A DNA stretch of 64,000 bases from the NCBI GenBank assembly GCA_035610365.1, contig CM069432.1, positions 185,303,027-185,367,026 on the forward strand. The letters run 5' to 3'. This document shows positions 23,682 through 35,729 of this stretch, in pieces (the first letter of the stretch is position 1; the number at the start of each line of letters is the position of its first letter). A model generated the notes under the pieces. It had not been told where the DNA came from and made no database searches. It saw only the letters and a program-made list of their open reading frames with translations. The DNA is from Aquatica leii. Its lineage: Eukaryota; Arthropoda; Insecta; Coleoptera; Lampyridae. Position numbers and translations under genes: made by a program.

Positions 23682-24903
23682 CTCTATCACCAGTAGTCGC
23701 CAACATCTACATGAACTGGTTTGAATCCTAGGCCATAGAGAAATCAAAATTCAAACCCAAAACATGGCTTAGATATGTTGACGATACCTTCATAATTTGG
23801 AACCACAGTAATCGGCAACTAGACCTTTTTCTATCACATCTGAACAACATCAAACTATTCATCAAATTCACTATGGAAAAAGGAAAAAAGAACTCACTTC
23901 CTTTTTTAGACGTTCACGTAACAAAGAACAGGGAAATCATGGAAACGACTGTCTACAGGAAACTGACACACACCGGCCGATATCTTAACTTTGAATCCAA
24001 CCATTCCACATCTACGAAAAGAGGAGTAGTAAAATCTCTAATCGACAGAGCGTACAGGTTGTGCAACACAGAGAAAGGGCTACGAGAAGAAATCAAAAAC
24101 ATTAGAAACGATCTAAGGCAGAATGGTTATCCAGAAAAGATTGTAGAAGAGCTTTTATAGAAAAAACAAATGAACACCAAGGAACAACCTAAAACAGAAG
24201 AACTGCCCAATTCACTGCTGAGCATCCCATATGTCAAAGGTTTATTAGAATCAATAAAACGTATAGGGAAAAGCTACAACTTAAATACAGTGTTCAAATC
24301 ATCGACCATCATTAGGAGTATAATTTCCAACACAAAGCCACAAACAAGTCGAGATTCCCAAAACTGTATTTACCAAGTTCCATCTGAATGTGGCAAGTCA
24401 TACGTGGAGGAAACCAAAAGACCACTTGACATCAGACTGAAAGAACATCAGACGCACACACAGAGAGGAGAGACTTCTAAGTCCGGCATCGCGCAATATT
24501 CGTGGGATAACCAACATCGAATGAAATGGTCGGAAGCAAAAATCATAAATAGAGAGGAACATTGGTACAAACGGAAATTTAAAGAAGCGGCATTCATCAA
24601 CAACAACAAAGAAATTTTCAGCCAGCCAAGTGTCGAGATAAGCAACATATGGAAACCACTAATCGAACCTCTAAAATAACTTAAACTTCACTTAGTAATT
24701 TGGTTAATTAATCTGTTACGCTAATTTGATTTTGTACGCTTGAACGCTTCATCGAACATATCTTTAGTATATAAGCTCCGGTAGTTTCTAAGTTTGTTAG
24801 TATTCACCTGATGACGATTGTAGATACCACAGCAATCGAAACGTTGTGTATATTGGTTTCAAAATAATAAACAATAAAAGTTCAACAGAATATTATTACT
24901 TCG
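23682..24903 (+). mobile_element. Penelope-like element, 5'-truncated (PLE-1)
   Basis: A 1,222-bp PLE inserted in Gypsy-3 in the opposite sense. It begins inside the reverse transcriptase, just before the catalytic box WLRYVDDTFIIW (about 23765), followed by SLPFLDVHVTKN (about 23897) and YRKLTHTGRYLNFES. The GIY-YIG endonuclease follows at about 24360-24600, reading CIYQVPSECGKSYVEETKR. The usual YIG is YVE here, so the nuclease core has drifted. There is one break between the two coding halves. After the stop near 24680 comes a 220-base tail with a hammerhead-type core (24808-24850). The matching 9-bp duplications prove insertion by target-primed reverse transcription or a similar route; the missing 5' half is normal for such elements. 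Confidence 0.92.
24808..24850 (+). ncRNA. Hammerhead-ribozyme-type core in the PLE-1 tail
   Basis: CTGATGA (24808-24814) is followed by a stem of five pairs (GATTG 24816-24820 with CAATC 24833-24837) and then GAAA (24838-24841). A short stem III can form (ACG with TGT), ending in U-A at the cleavage place. One extra base sits between CTGATGA and the stem. Stem I is poor. Hammerheads are known in the terminal repeats of PLEs, so place and motif agree. Whether it still cuts is unknown. Confidence 0.7.
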
Positions 24904-27170
24904 GATCGGTCTGAAATTTTACTTCTTTGCCTAAAATATATTTATAAAATCTGTTAGAACCAAAAACAACAGCAAATATTTCTTTTTCTATTTGAGCAAA
25001 TTGTTTCTGTCAGTCAAATAAAGCTTTGAAAGCGTAAGCAACGGGACGACCATCCTGAACTAAACATGCACCGACCCCTTCTAAACTACAATCCACAGAA
25101 ATCACTGTTTTTTTGTTGATATCAAAAATTTGTAGAACCTGGAGCATTAGTTAATAATTTAATTTAATTTCATGAATTTGTTACTAACTAAAAATAGCAT
25201 CTTTTTTAAGCAATGTTCTCAACGGTACTGTAATGCTTGAATAGTTTACAATTTTAGATAGGTAATTTGTTAATTCCAGAAATTTTTTTTATCTTTTAGA
25301 GATACTATTTCCATAATGGCATTAACTTTTGATGGGTCTGGATAAACACCATCTTTTTTTATTATGACACCTAAATATTTCATTGATTTGTTTTATTGTG
25401 TTCGTTAACTGATTCCCCAAACACAATAACATCGTCTACATAAAAGGAGATTTCTCCGTCTTTAAATATTTTCTTCCATTCGTTTTTGGAATGCTTCCGT
25501 AGAAACAGATAAACCAAAGCCTTTTATACCGATAATTACCAAAAAGTGTAGAAAAAGTACATAATTTGGAACTAGCTTCATCAAGCTTAACAGTCCAAAA
25601 ACCACGATTACAATGTAATGTTGTAAAGTACCGCGCGTTGCTTAATTTTTCAATAGTATCCTCTACAGTAGGCAATTGCTTATTTTTTCTGATTATAAAT
25701 TGATTTAAATAACGCGGATCTAAACACACTCTTAACAAATTATTTTTCTTTTTACTATAACTACCGACTTGACCCACGTAGACGGTCTGCTTTTTTAATA
25801 ATATTTTCAGACAACATTCTATCTATTTCATACTTAAATGGCTTTATCATCATTAAACGAACTCGTCTCGGAGGGTCAGCTTTAGGTATCGCATTAGCAT
25901 GTAAATTAATATGATATTCGTTATCAAAGCAACCAATGTCTTTAAAAATTCTTTCAAATTTCTTTAAAATGCATTATTAATATTAACATTAAAAACATTT
26001 CTACGAATTAAATTTCCGTCAATGCACGTTGAAGACCTAAAATTGTAACACAATCTGAGTATACAATAACAAATTTAATGTTAACTGGTTTGTTATTTGA
26101 TAAATAACATTTAATTGTACAAACACCTTTAACAGATATGTTTTTACTATCATATGTATTAAGTTTAAATTTGTCATTAATAACAATAAATTTAGGTTTT
26201 AAATCAAAACTTTTATAAAGGTTGTATGACAAACAATTAACTTGAGCGCCACTATCTAATTTTACTTTAATCTCCTTATTATTAATAAATAAAGATTCAA
26301 ACCATTCATTTGTATTATTATCACTTGCATATATGTTACCTACAAATATTTTCTCGATTTCTTGATTTGGTGTAATATTTGAATCTTTGACTTGCGCTGC
26401 GTGAATAAATTGACCTCGTCGGAAAGTTTTCTTCTTTTTACACATTCGGGCGTAATGATTTTTTTATGGCACTTCCTATATGAGACACCTTTAGCAGTGC
26501 AGTTATGGATTGGATACCACTCGTTACCACATTTAAAAGAATATCTGCTTTTTTGATTTGAATTTTTAATTTGTAACTTAGTTGTCGCGCACTAATTCTT
26601 CCCTCATATTTTTATATTCACAATTTAAACTTTTATTATGTAAAACGGTAACAAAATCGTCAAACGATTCGTTAGCAGTTTGTACACCTCTAAAAAAAAA
26701 TGTATGTCTTTCCAGTGTGACACTCTTTTTTGGAATAAAATGTTTATTTAACAACTTTTTAACGTTAGCAAACGTTTTTCCCTCTTCTGATAACTTAAAA
26801 GAGTTATGAATTTCTAAACGTTTATCGATACTATGCAATAACAGTGCAATCTTAAGCTTATCGAAAGTGTTTTCAAAGTCATCAGCCGTTAAAAACAAAT
26901 CTAACTTTTGATACCAGTTTTTCCATGCCACAGAATTGTTCCCCGTATCCAATTTCAACTCATTAATATTAATATTAGCCATTGGTACATAATTATTAGA
27001 ACTTGACGTCATTCTCACTTTCTTATCTTCGATTGACATGTTGCGCTTCTTTAATCACGTATATTTCAAACACACAATTAAATTTATGTCTTTTATTTCC
27101 ACTAAATTTTATTTACTTTATATATTTGTTTCCCATTTACATCATTTACAAGATTTACACTTGTTTAGAC

Positions 27171-27179
27171 CTGACACCA
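27171..27179 (-). other. Primer-binding-site motif of Gypsy-3
   Basis: TGGTGTCAG on the minus strand directly follows ...TTACAACA, the likely end of the 5' LTR. The same motif sits in the same place in Gypsy-2. The LTR runs to the right from 27180 and is lost at about 27290, where Jockey sequence begins. Confidence 0.6.
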
Positions 27180-27289
27180 TGTTGTAAATTTAAGACTTTT
27201 TAATTAATCAAACACGCGTTCTCAAAATTAACTAATATTGTTACTCCATGACTTGAGAAACTCTGCTTTCGCACACGTCTAATGCCATC

Positions 27290-27765
27290 CGGAGATATCA
27301 ATTGATTTCAACATATATATGTAAACGGAAACAAATAAAGTTCATCAAACTACACTGGCAATTATGGCAAAACTCCAAGCTAACATTACACAACAAGGTA
27401 TTCGTCTACAAAAGCATCTTCAGGCCAGCTAGACATATGGGCTGCAACTATGTGAAACCACAAGCAACTCTAAGTTTGAGATTTTGTAGAGTTTGCAATC
27501 TAAAACTCTATGGACAATAGCAGATGCTCCATAGTATGTTAGAAACGAAGTCATCCATCGGAATCTCTAAATAAAACAAGTAAAAAACAAAATAAAGTGC
27601 ACGAGGGCAAGATATATCACACGATTAGAAACTCATATAAACTTTCTTGCTGTGAACTTGTTATATAACAGCAATGCACTGCACAGACTGAAGAGACTCA
27701 GCCCACTGGATCTTCTTGACCGAGATTAGTCAAACTTGTGCATCAATACTACTAGTATACATACT
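27290..27765 (+). pseudogene. Jockey-type LINE reverse transcriptase, 3' end
   Basis: The C-terminal part of a non-LTR reverse transcriptase. The reading starts KRKQIKFIKLHWQLWQ and SKLTLHNKVFVYKSIFRPA (about 27315-27435), then continues after a frame change and two stops with RNEVIHRNL (about 27540) and RARYITRLETHINFLAVNLL (about 27602-27661), and ends NALHRLKRLSPLDLLDRD (about 27672-27726). This order (KL.L.NK...YK...P, ADAPW, RLETH.N, LKR..PLDL) is the conserved tail of Jockey-clade ORF2 proteins in insects. The endonuclease and most of the RT are missing, as in the usual 5'-truncated LINE copy. It abuts the LTR remnant of Gypsy-3. Confidence 0.85.
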
Positions 27766-30700
27766 TAATAAGTAACTTCCGTGGGACATCCCACATGTAA
27801 CTCTACTTACAAGTTCACCTAACTTACTTATTGCTCACTAGAGCAGATTTTAAATATAAAAAAATTTAAAAAAAATGTTGATGCACCATTTGATTTTTAT
27901 TTATTTTTTTCATTTAAACGTTTTTGATAAAAAAAATTAATTTTGTTTGCAATTTCTAATTGGTTTACAACTGATTACTTCCTTAATAGCACAGCGTTGT
28001 CTGATTAAACATATTTGCGTACATCGCTTAATTTGCAAAAAAAAATCGTTTTTTAAATTTTATACTATAATATTTAAAAGTGCTATAATAACATAGATTT
28101 AATTTATCAATACGATACTAACAATTGCAGTCAACAATAATTTGACTAACTTATTACTGTAATAGGCATTTTCATTAAGATATATAATTGCAAAATTAAA
28201 TTAAATATACATTCTAAAAAAAAGATCGAAAAAACCAAGCACGCGAAGGCGTCGTCTAAGGTAAAAATCCTATGTAATCCCTTAGATAGTGTAATCTAAC
28301 ATAAGTAAGGGTTGTTAAAAGTAAAAGGGCTGATAGAAACGTTATTCTAAACATTGAGCTGTTGATGAATAGCGTTTTATAGCAGCCTTTTTATATAAAA
28401 GCATTCTACTTGTACACTTTGTCACTTCCTGTATTTCTTTTTTGATAGATGGGCAACAAACCAAATTATTTCAATATTTCTACAAATTTTCAGTTTATTA
28501 GTAAATAATTTATCATTTATAAGTAAATAAAACTAATATAATTTGTCCAACTACACAAACGTGTACCTATAGGTACAATGTAGAGTATACAACACACTAA
28601 TTTACTAATCACATAAAAAAAATTGCTCATATATTAATCGACCGCTCTATTTCATATTTCTAGAAACTTTTTTTTTCATAGTTTATAATTACATTGCAAA
28701 AACAATTTCATAAAGAGTCGCTTTAGACAGTATTTAACAAATAACATAAGAGTATGCAATTGTGCAACAGTTTCAAACGCATTAGAAAACCTTTGCCAAT
28801 GTATGCAGAATATGCATTATTTATACACTAAAAAAATTAATCTTAAAAAAAACTATTTTTAATAAATCTTGAAAATTGACAAACTAAAAATAATTGATTT
28901 ATTAATTTTGGTTTTAAAACTAAAAACTATTTATTTATTCAGGGTTAGCATTATATAAATCATTGTATTTATTGCCGCAGTCGCGTTTATTTCGTGTTAT
29001 CAAAATTTCTGTCAACAGTAAAAACTGCATTGTAACTTATACGAAAACTGTTGTTTGATTTGCAGACACTCAAGTTATTTCCAGTATCTAAAGAAAACAA
29101 CCATTTTTAATCAGACATTTAAAAAAGATGACATTTACAAAAAAATATTATTCGTTTGTCTTTTGGACAATAATAAAAAATGTGCCATTGTACATTTGCG
29201 CCATCTACTATTTTCCTATTTAGAATATGTTATAATAGTAATTTAATTTTTATAGTCGCATTTTAACAATATGAAATTGTGGATTAAGTAACATCGTCAA
29301 ACTTTAAAAACTTTGCTTGAAAGACATACATGGTTCTAGTGCAGAATTTTCTACAATGTAATCAATTCGTTTTTAATTTACTAGTACATACATGATTAAA
29401 ACTACACATAAATATGTTGAAACTTGTTTTTTTGTTAGGGTATATCACTTTTCTTATGCAGAATTTTCAAACCTATTCAAATTTCAAAATACTAAGTATA
29501 GGTACGTATTTTACAAATGTTAAATAAACAGTTGTTTTAATTCTTTTAATGATTATTAGTAACTCAAAAATATTTGTTCTTTGATTTTATCAAACAAGGT
29601 TTTTAACAAACTTCTTATGTTTTCTTTTAAAAAAACGTCGAAATCAAAATTTTAGTAATTGTAATGTTAAAGAACCTCAACCTCAATGTTTATTTTTGTT
29701 AGCTTTAACTTTTGTAATTTTATTTTTTCTTCAATACACTAAAGTTATTTTAAATTTAATTTTTATTAAAGTGATTATACCTTTAAAAATAAAAAAGTGG
29801 TAGGTCTCGATAACCAACGTAAACTTCAAAGTAAAGAAGGAGTGACTTTACATTCTTAAATTAAATTACAAGAGTACGAAAATTGAAGGTCTAGAGAACC
29901 AAAGCGTATCAAATGATAATATGACTCAAAAAGATTTTAGCATTAATTGTGGTTACAACCTAGTATGTACGTATGGTCGACTGACCACCAAACTATTAAG
30001 AAATAAAGTAAAAAAATGTTAGAAGATTAGCTAATTCCGTATCAGTATTACCTAAAACTACAATGAAATCTAACACTAAAGAAAACGTACATACGGCGTT
30101 ATCACAAGTAAATCATGTCTCTAATTCATACGATCATTGCAATAAGCAAATGCGCCAAGCTTCTATCTAATTAGATTTCTCTAATTAAGTAGAAGTGTAG
30201 ACCTCCGCTAAAGAATCAATTTAAGCCCTCAATATAAAGAAAATGATAACCACATACACCAAATAAGCTTTCGCCCAGATAGACACACAATTCGTTTGCA
30301 TATTCACGTGGAATTGTGTGAAATAACTTAATGATGAAAGCCTTGTTGAGCGTAAACACCACCAAACGGAAGTTTCTGTTGCACAAAACGTTCCCGGAAG
30401 AAAATGAATTTGCGTTTTTAAAATTTGACAGTCAACCACGAAAAGTAGGCGTGTCGAGGACAAATTTTATACTCGAAAAATAATTTTAACATACCAACTT
30501 TTTAACATAACAATCGTTTCCAAAGTGTTTGTATTTTTCTCTACTTTGACAACAATATCTAAAAAAAAATGCCATTCATGCACTAAAGTGACAACAGTTC
30601 TATAATTACTAAACAATTTTAAAATTCATTTTTATTACATTTGAATAGTAATGAGAGTTAAATAAAGTATAATATTTTCCAACAAATACAAAAATGTAAT

Positions 30701-32332
30701 TTTTTTAATTGATATTTTCAGTTGTCATCTAACGTCAGAAAGTTGAGAAGATTGTGTAGAAGGTAAAATTGCACACGTTTTCTTAATATAATTCCAATTA
30801 AAACCTATAATTAAATTAGAATACTAATGATAACAAAAAATTAATATGTTCACAATCGACAAGTTTGTACAACTTTAGGTTACAACAAGTTAATCTAATG
30901 CCAATCGATTACATTAACAATTCATTAAATGAATCTGCTTTTTTAAATTTGTTTTGTGCATCCAATTTCGCATTTAACCTTTAATTAAACTTGCTTAACC
31001 ATAGTTTTTTGTTAAATGTTAAATCAATAGATTAAATATTTTAACCAATGGTTAAATTGATTTGCGTCCATTAGTAATTGATTATTGAATACTTTTTTAA
31101 CATTTTTTTTATATTTTATAAACAATATTAAACTTTCAATTGACGACGGACAAAGATCAGACTATGTTAGAAATAATTTAAAAGAATCTACATATTTTAT
31201 GTTTATGATTTTTGTGTTAAAAGTCTCAATTAATATAAATTATCATCATATTTGATGCTTTCAAGTTAAAGAAACCTTAGATGTTTCTCGTCGTAATATT
31301 TAGATTAGATTCACATATTTTATCTTTGCTACAACGTATTTTAATTATACAAAACGCTACATTTCTTAAATAATTTTCCACTGACTTTCGTTTAACAAAC
31401 GTTATTACACTTACAACTCTTGTCCGCAACACTGAGTAAACATTTCATAGTTTATAGTTTTTTTTTTTAAAATATACTATGATAAAACTTTTATTATTGA
31501 TCATTTTCACTCGTTTTATTTCTTTACATCAATCATCAAACTGCCGATCAACATTTTCAATGTTTTCTTTTTATTTCACTGATAAGAAAAACTGAATACC
31601 TATTGTAACCATTACTACAATGTTAAGAAAATCAATTGTATCAAAAATGTTAACACTATAAAGAAATTTTATTTTTTCTGGGCGTAAAAAAATTACTTTA
31701 GAAATTACACTACAAAGATATATTACAACATTAAAAGGTAAGCGTTACGTTTAATTCAAAAACATTCGATGAAGTTTTCATTAAGACGCATGTAAAGAAC
31801 GTATTCAAACAATAAATAAACAAAATACCATAGGTTAAAGAAAAAGATCAGATAAAGTTAAAGTAATCACATAAAAAATAAATACATGCATTTTTATTTT
31901 TGTATATGTTTGATTCATTTTTAATAAATTCCACTTGACAAATATAAACTGCTAAAAGTTTAAACGTACTGTTCTAGGTACAATTATTTTAGTTTTCTGT
32001 AATTTGTAAAATATGTACATACATGGCATAACGCTAGTTAAAAACCAAGAAATAAAATATACTTATTTTTTGTAATCTATAATTACTAAGCTTTACCTTT
32101 GGTGAATATATAACCACAATTTTTTGTTCCATGAATATTCCCATTATACATGTTATCTTTGCAAATCGCATGTTTACGAAATAGAGATTTGTAAATCCAC
32201 ATCACCAAAATTAATAATGTGGTCTGTAGATTCATATTAGTAAAATTATATTAAAATTATTTTTTAAAATATAAGCAAAATAATTAAAAAACATCAAATA
32301 AAATAAAATCTTAAGCTTTCGCGGTTGTTATG
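27766..32332. other. AT-rich intergenic stretch, no recognised gene
   Basis: About 4.6 kb of very AT-rich DNA. A short plus-strand reading near 30021-30170 and a minus-strand ORF at 30221-30463 match nothing I know. A phrase near 28375-28410 resembles, in the reverse sense, the 22.3-kb direct repeat. No RNA genes or clear transposon ends were seen. Confidence 0.5.
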
Positions 32333-33720
32333 TTTAAAATTATAAGCGACTTTCGGCTTAGACCGCGTCGTAGTAAAACACATAGACTTAGGTTTGGTCA
32401 TAGTCTCTTCTTGAGAGCCAAAACAAGAAGTAGAACTTGGCCTTTGTTGTCAGTTCGTGAACTCAGAAAAACTGATGTTCGCAAGACATTGCAGCTAGTC
32501 TTCAGAGTGGTAAATGTCACTGAAAGAAAAAGTGAAATGACGATATTATACAATGATTAACGTGACAACGAACCCATCACGTTGACGCTTGACTTCGTTA
32601 CTCGGGGTAAGTGTTTGTGTCCTTCAAGTTGTCGATCTTGTCTTAGAGGATATAATACTGGCAGCCAGTTTGTTGAGTTTTAAACCGTTCTTCCGGTTCA
32701 TACAAGGATGCTTTCTATTTCACAGCTCGCGATAGTTCAGTCTGGGAAAGCAGTGAAGTTCAGCCAACACTCTAGCCTGGTCAAAGTTCAGCGTGTGTCC
32801 TGGTTCCACACGCCACGACGATTAACTCTGCGGCAGTTTGCAGTCAGCCACATGTTCTTCATTCCAACCAATAGAACGTCCGTCTGTCCTATATAACTTG
32901 ATCCACAGGAACAAGAATCTTTGTAAACCCTAGCAGAGTTTTGCCTGTCTTCAGCAGATGTAAACCAGGCGTTCAGGTATCCTTAGTCGTAAAGACAGCT
33001 AATATCATGCCTTCAAGCACCTCGCCTATTCGTCTGTCGAACCCATTACAGCAAGGCAAACAGCGGTGCCAGTAGAAGTGATGTCTTCCTGACTTCGATT
33101 TACTGCCTTTTCACGCGCCTTGGGATCTCTTTGAACCCGCATCCACTTGTCAGGACCCAACAATGCCTCTCTTCCTTTCTGTAGATTTCGTTATCTGACA
33201 CACGTATAGCTTTGGCTTAAGTATGCAAAAACAGTATTCTTCGTACTCGGTGAGATCTCGGCGCCTAAATATCCACAGCGCTTTCATAAACGGAAACGTC
33301 CACTCTATCGCCATTCTCTCATCACTAAGCAATATCAAGAAAGGCTAGACTGCCATGTTCTAACTCCTACAGCAAACCCACTTAATGCCCTTATGCAGAG
33401 TTTAGATGCTGAAAAGAACTGGCTTCAGTTTATCTCGTTACATGAAAAGCCATACAACAAACGTATCATCAACATATCTGAACCAGTTTGGTTTAACATT
33501 TTCATACTCAGCCTCAAAATACCCATGTAACTATTGGCCATAACTGAGAGAGCGGTGAATCTACGGCCGCTCCTTCCACTCAGGTTTTAAACAGTTGTCG
33601 TTATAACTGAAATAAGTGTTTGAGGCAGAGCCTGATGAGCAGAACTTCTTCTTCAGTAATTTCCTGAGCAAAAACAACACTTCGTCGACCGGGACTTTAG
33701 TAAAGAGATAATACGCACGT
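32333..33720 (-). pseudogene. PLE-2 left arm, minus-strand PLE remains
   Basis: Reverse-complement counterpart of 34371-35874. It contains the terminal repeat region (32333-32700), the GIY-YIG nuclease (about 32700-33000) and the RT from the VSLFTKVPVDEV block to the YRKKTHTNRYLN block (about 33230-33720). It is clearly more worn than the right arm, with many small indels. A hammerhead-like stretch at about 32468-32510 has lost its core bases. Confidence 0.8.
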
Positions 33721-34089
33721 TAAGCTGACTAAAAATATCTTACTTATTCAGAAGATTGCTATACGTCTACAGAGAAACCCTTTAAACTCCTTGCACCTAA
33801 GTAAACTCCCGCTATCAAAAACTCCACTACTATCGATATCAACATGAAACAGACTTTGATTGTCAAAAATCCGGTTATGCCACGAATCTACGGTCTTCCT
33901 AAAATACACAAAGAAGGAGTCCCCCGTCGACCGATAGTGAGCACCATCAATTCACCAACCCAATCGTTAGCACGTTATCTAGCTGCAAAACTCTTGCCGT
34001 TGACAGGAAATACAGAAACTCACATCAAAGTTTCTACAGACTTTGTAGAGAAAATTAAGAACTTGCGTATAACAAAAGAAGACATTTTA
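33720..34089 (+). pseudogene. PLE-2 left inner block, RT N-terminal part
   Basis: Plus-strand reading with IRLQRNPLNSL and then MKQTLIVKNPVMPRIYGLPK, IHKEGVP, RPIVSTINSPTQSLARYLAA and KNLRITKEDILV. These are the early RT motifs of PLEs (the PRIYGLPKIHK and LRPIVS boxes). It faces opposite to the rest of its own arm, so an inversion lies at about 33715-33725. Confidence 0.85.
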
Positions 34090-34370
34090 GTCAACGGCAA
34101 GAGTTTTGCAGCTAGATAACGTGCTAACGATTGGGTTGGTGAATTGATGGTGCTCACTATCGGTCGAAGGGGGACTCCTTCTTTGTGTATTTTAGGAAGA
34201 CCGTAGATTCGTGGCATAACCGGATTTTTGACAATCAAAGTCTGTTTCATGTTGATATCGATAGTAGTGGAGTTTTTGATAGCGGAGTTTACCTTAGTGC
34301 ACAAGGAGTTTAAAGGGTTTCTCTGTAGACGTATGTAGCAATCTTCTGAGAGTAAGTAAGATATTTTAGT
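34090..34370 (-). pseudogene. PLE-2 right inner block, RT N-terminal part (inverted copy)
   Basis: Minus-strand copy of the block at 33720-34004, with the same MKQTLIV...PRIYGLPKIHKEGVP...LAAKLLPLT reading and LRPIVS intact. One base differs over the innermost 200. Confidence 0.85.
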
Positions 34371-34908
34371 CAGCTTTGACGTGGTATCTCTTTTTACTAA
34401 GGTCCCGGTCGACGAAGTGTTGTTTTTGCTCAAGGAGAGAATTACTGAAGAAGAAGTTCTGCTCATCGAACTCTGCCTCAAAAACACTTATTTCAGTTAT
34501 AACGACAACTTGTTTAAACAAGTAGAAGGAGCGGCCATGGGTTCACCGCTCTCTCCAGTTATAGCCAATATTTACATGGAATATTTTGAAACTGAAATTA
34601 TGAAAAATGTTGAGTTAAAACCAAAAACTTGGTTCAGATATGTTGATGATACGTTTGTTGTATGGCCTCATGGCAAAGATAAACTAAACCAGTTCTTTCA
34701 ACATCTAAACTGTGCACATAACAGCATTAAGTTTACTATGGAGTTAGAACATAACAGCAGTCTAGCCTTTCTTGATGTACTAGTAATAAAGAAAAATAAC
34801 GGAAAATTGGGGCATTCCGTTTATAGAAAGAAAACGCACACTAATAGATATTTAAACGCCGAATCTCACCACCATCCAGTACAGAAGAATACTGTTTTGC
34901 ATACTTAA
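34371..34908 (+). pseudogene. PLE-2 right arm, reverse transcriptase C-terminal part
   Basis: Plus-strand RT segment of 175 codons that keeps PLE RT motifs in order: VSLFTKVPVDEVLFLL (palm motif A region), AAMGSPLSPVIANIYMEYFE region (motif B), WFRYVDDTFVVW (motif C with the catalytic YVDD, about 34630-34665), SSLAFLDVLVIKK (motif D) and YRKKTHTNRYLNAES. It is the best preserved PLE coding stretch in the window. It continues in the same frame into the GIY-YIG ORF and is separated from it by two in-frame stops. The 5' RT motifs lie next to it in inverted order, so it cannot form a whole enzyme. Confidence 0.9.
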
Positions 34909-35094
34909 GCCAAAAGAGCTATACGTGTGTCAGATAACGAAAATCTACAAAAGGAAAAGGAAACATTGTTGGAGTCCCTACAACAAAATGGATACGGGTT
35001 CAAATAGATCCAAAACGCATGGAAAAGAGCAATAAATCCAAAAGTCAAAGAAGACTTATCACCTCCTACTAGCACCGCTTATTTACCTTACTGT

Positions 35095-35478
35095 ATGGGT
35101 TCAACAGACAAAATAAGCAGGGTGCTAAAGAAACATAATATTAAAACTGTCTTTACGACTAAGGATACCCTGAACACCTGGTTTACATCTGCTAAAGACA
35201 AACAAGGGGTTCTAAAACATGCCGGAGTTTACAAAATTCCTTGTTCCTGTGGATCAAGTTATATAGGACAGACGGGACGTTCTATTGAAGTTAGAGTAAA
35301 AGAACATATGGCTGACTGCAAACACCGCAGAGTTACTAAATCAGCAGTGGCAGAACACGTGTGGAACCAAGGACACACGCTGAACTTTGACCAAACTAAA
35401 GTGTTGGCTAGAACTCCTTTCTACTTTCCCAGACTAATACGCGAAGCTGTGGAAATAGAAAACCTCCATGTCATATGA
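35095..35478 (+). pseudogene. PLE-2 right arm, GIY-YIG endonuclease domain
   Basis: A 127-codon stretch with an intact GIY-YIG core: GVY at residues 44-46 (AGVYKIPCSCG), YIG at 56-58 (SYIGQTGRS), the Arg/His segment RVKEH (67-71), and the conserved Glu in IREAVEI (about 117). A CxC pair (CSC, residues 50-52) lies between the first two motifs, as in many EN-bearing PLEs. The domain nicks target DNA in the family. The Met shown is inside the reading, not a true start, as the domain is fused to the RT in PLEs. Confidence 0.9.
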
Positions 35479-35694
35479 ACCGAGAAGACAGGTTAAGACT
35501 CAGCAAATCTTGGCTACCAGTATTATATCCTCTAAGACAAAAATCGACCTTCTTGGAAAGGACACAAACACTTACCCCGAGTAATAACGAAGTCAGTCAA
35601 GCGGTAACGGAACGATAAGGTTCGTTAATCACGCTAATTGCTATTGGTATAAATATCGTCATTTCCACTTTTTCTTTCAGTGACATTTACCACT

Positions 35695-35729
35695 CTGAAG
35701 ATGCAAGCTGCAATGTCTTGCGAAACGTC
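35695..35729 (+). ncRNA. Hammerhead-type core in the PLE-2 right terminal repeat
   Basis: CTGAAGA (35695-35701), an extra T, then a five-pair stem (GCAAG 35703-35707 with CTTGC 35717-35721), and GAAAC (35722-35726) followed by GTC. CTGANGA is the permitted form of the conserved box. Stem III as written would be very short. The counterpart in the left arm has lost the pattern. Confidence 0.65.

Larger units (their letters stand above)
22740..27290 (-). mobile_element. Ty3/Gypsy element split by a PLE (Gypsy-3)
   Basis: Read right to left. Parts seen: the LTR end and primer-binding motif (27171-27179), gag starting at 27039 (MSIEDKKVRMTSSSN), a zinc-knuckle segment (about 26420-26560), a retropepsin-like protease with the DSGAQVN box (about 26260), a reverse transcriptase with LRVCLDPRYLNQF and a FYVDD catalytic box (about 25300-25900), RNase H on both sides of the inserted PLE (about 24910-25180 and 23580-23672), and an integrase (about 22744-23360, CDNGTQISSREFKSF and PPNYPQSNGLAEPSV). 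It is a K02A2.6-like Gypsy element. The integrase end is cut at about 22740 and no 3' LTR was seen. Several breaks mark it as a fossil older than the PLE inside it. Confidence 0.88.
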
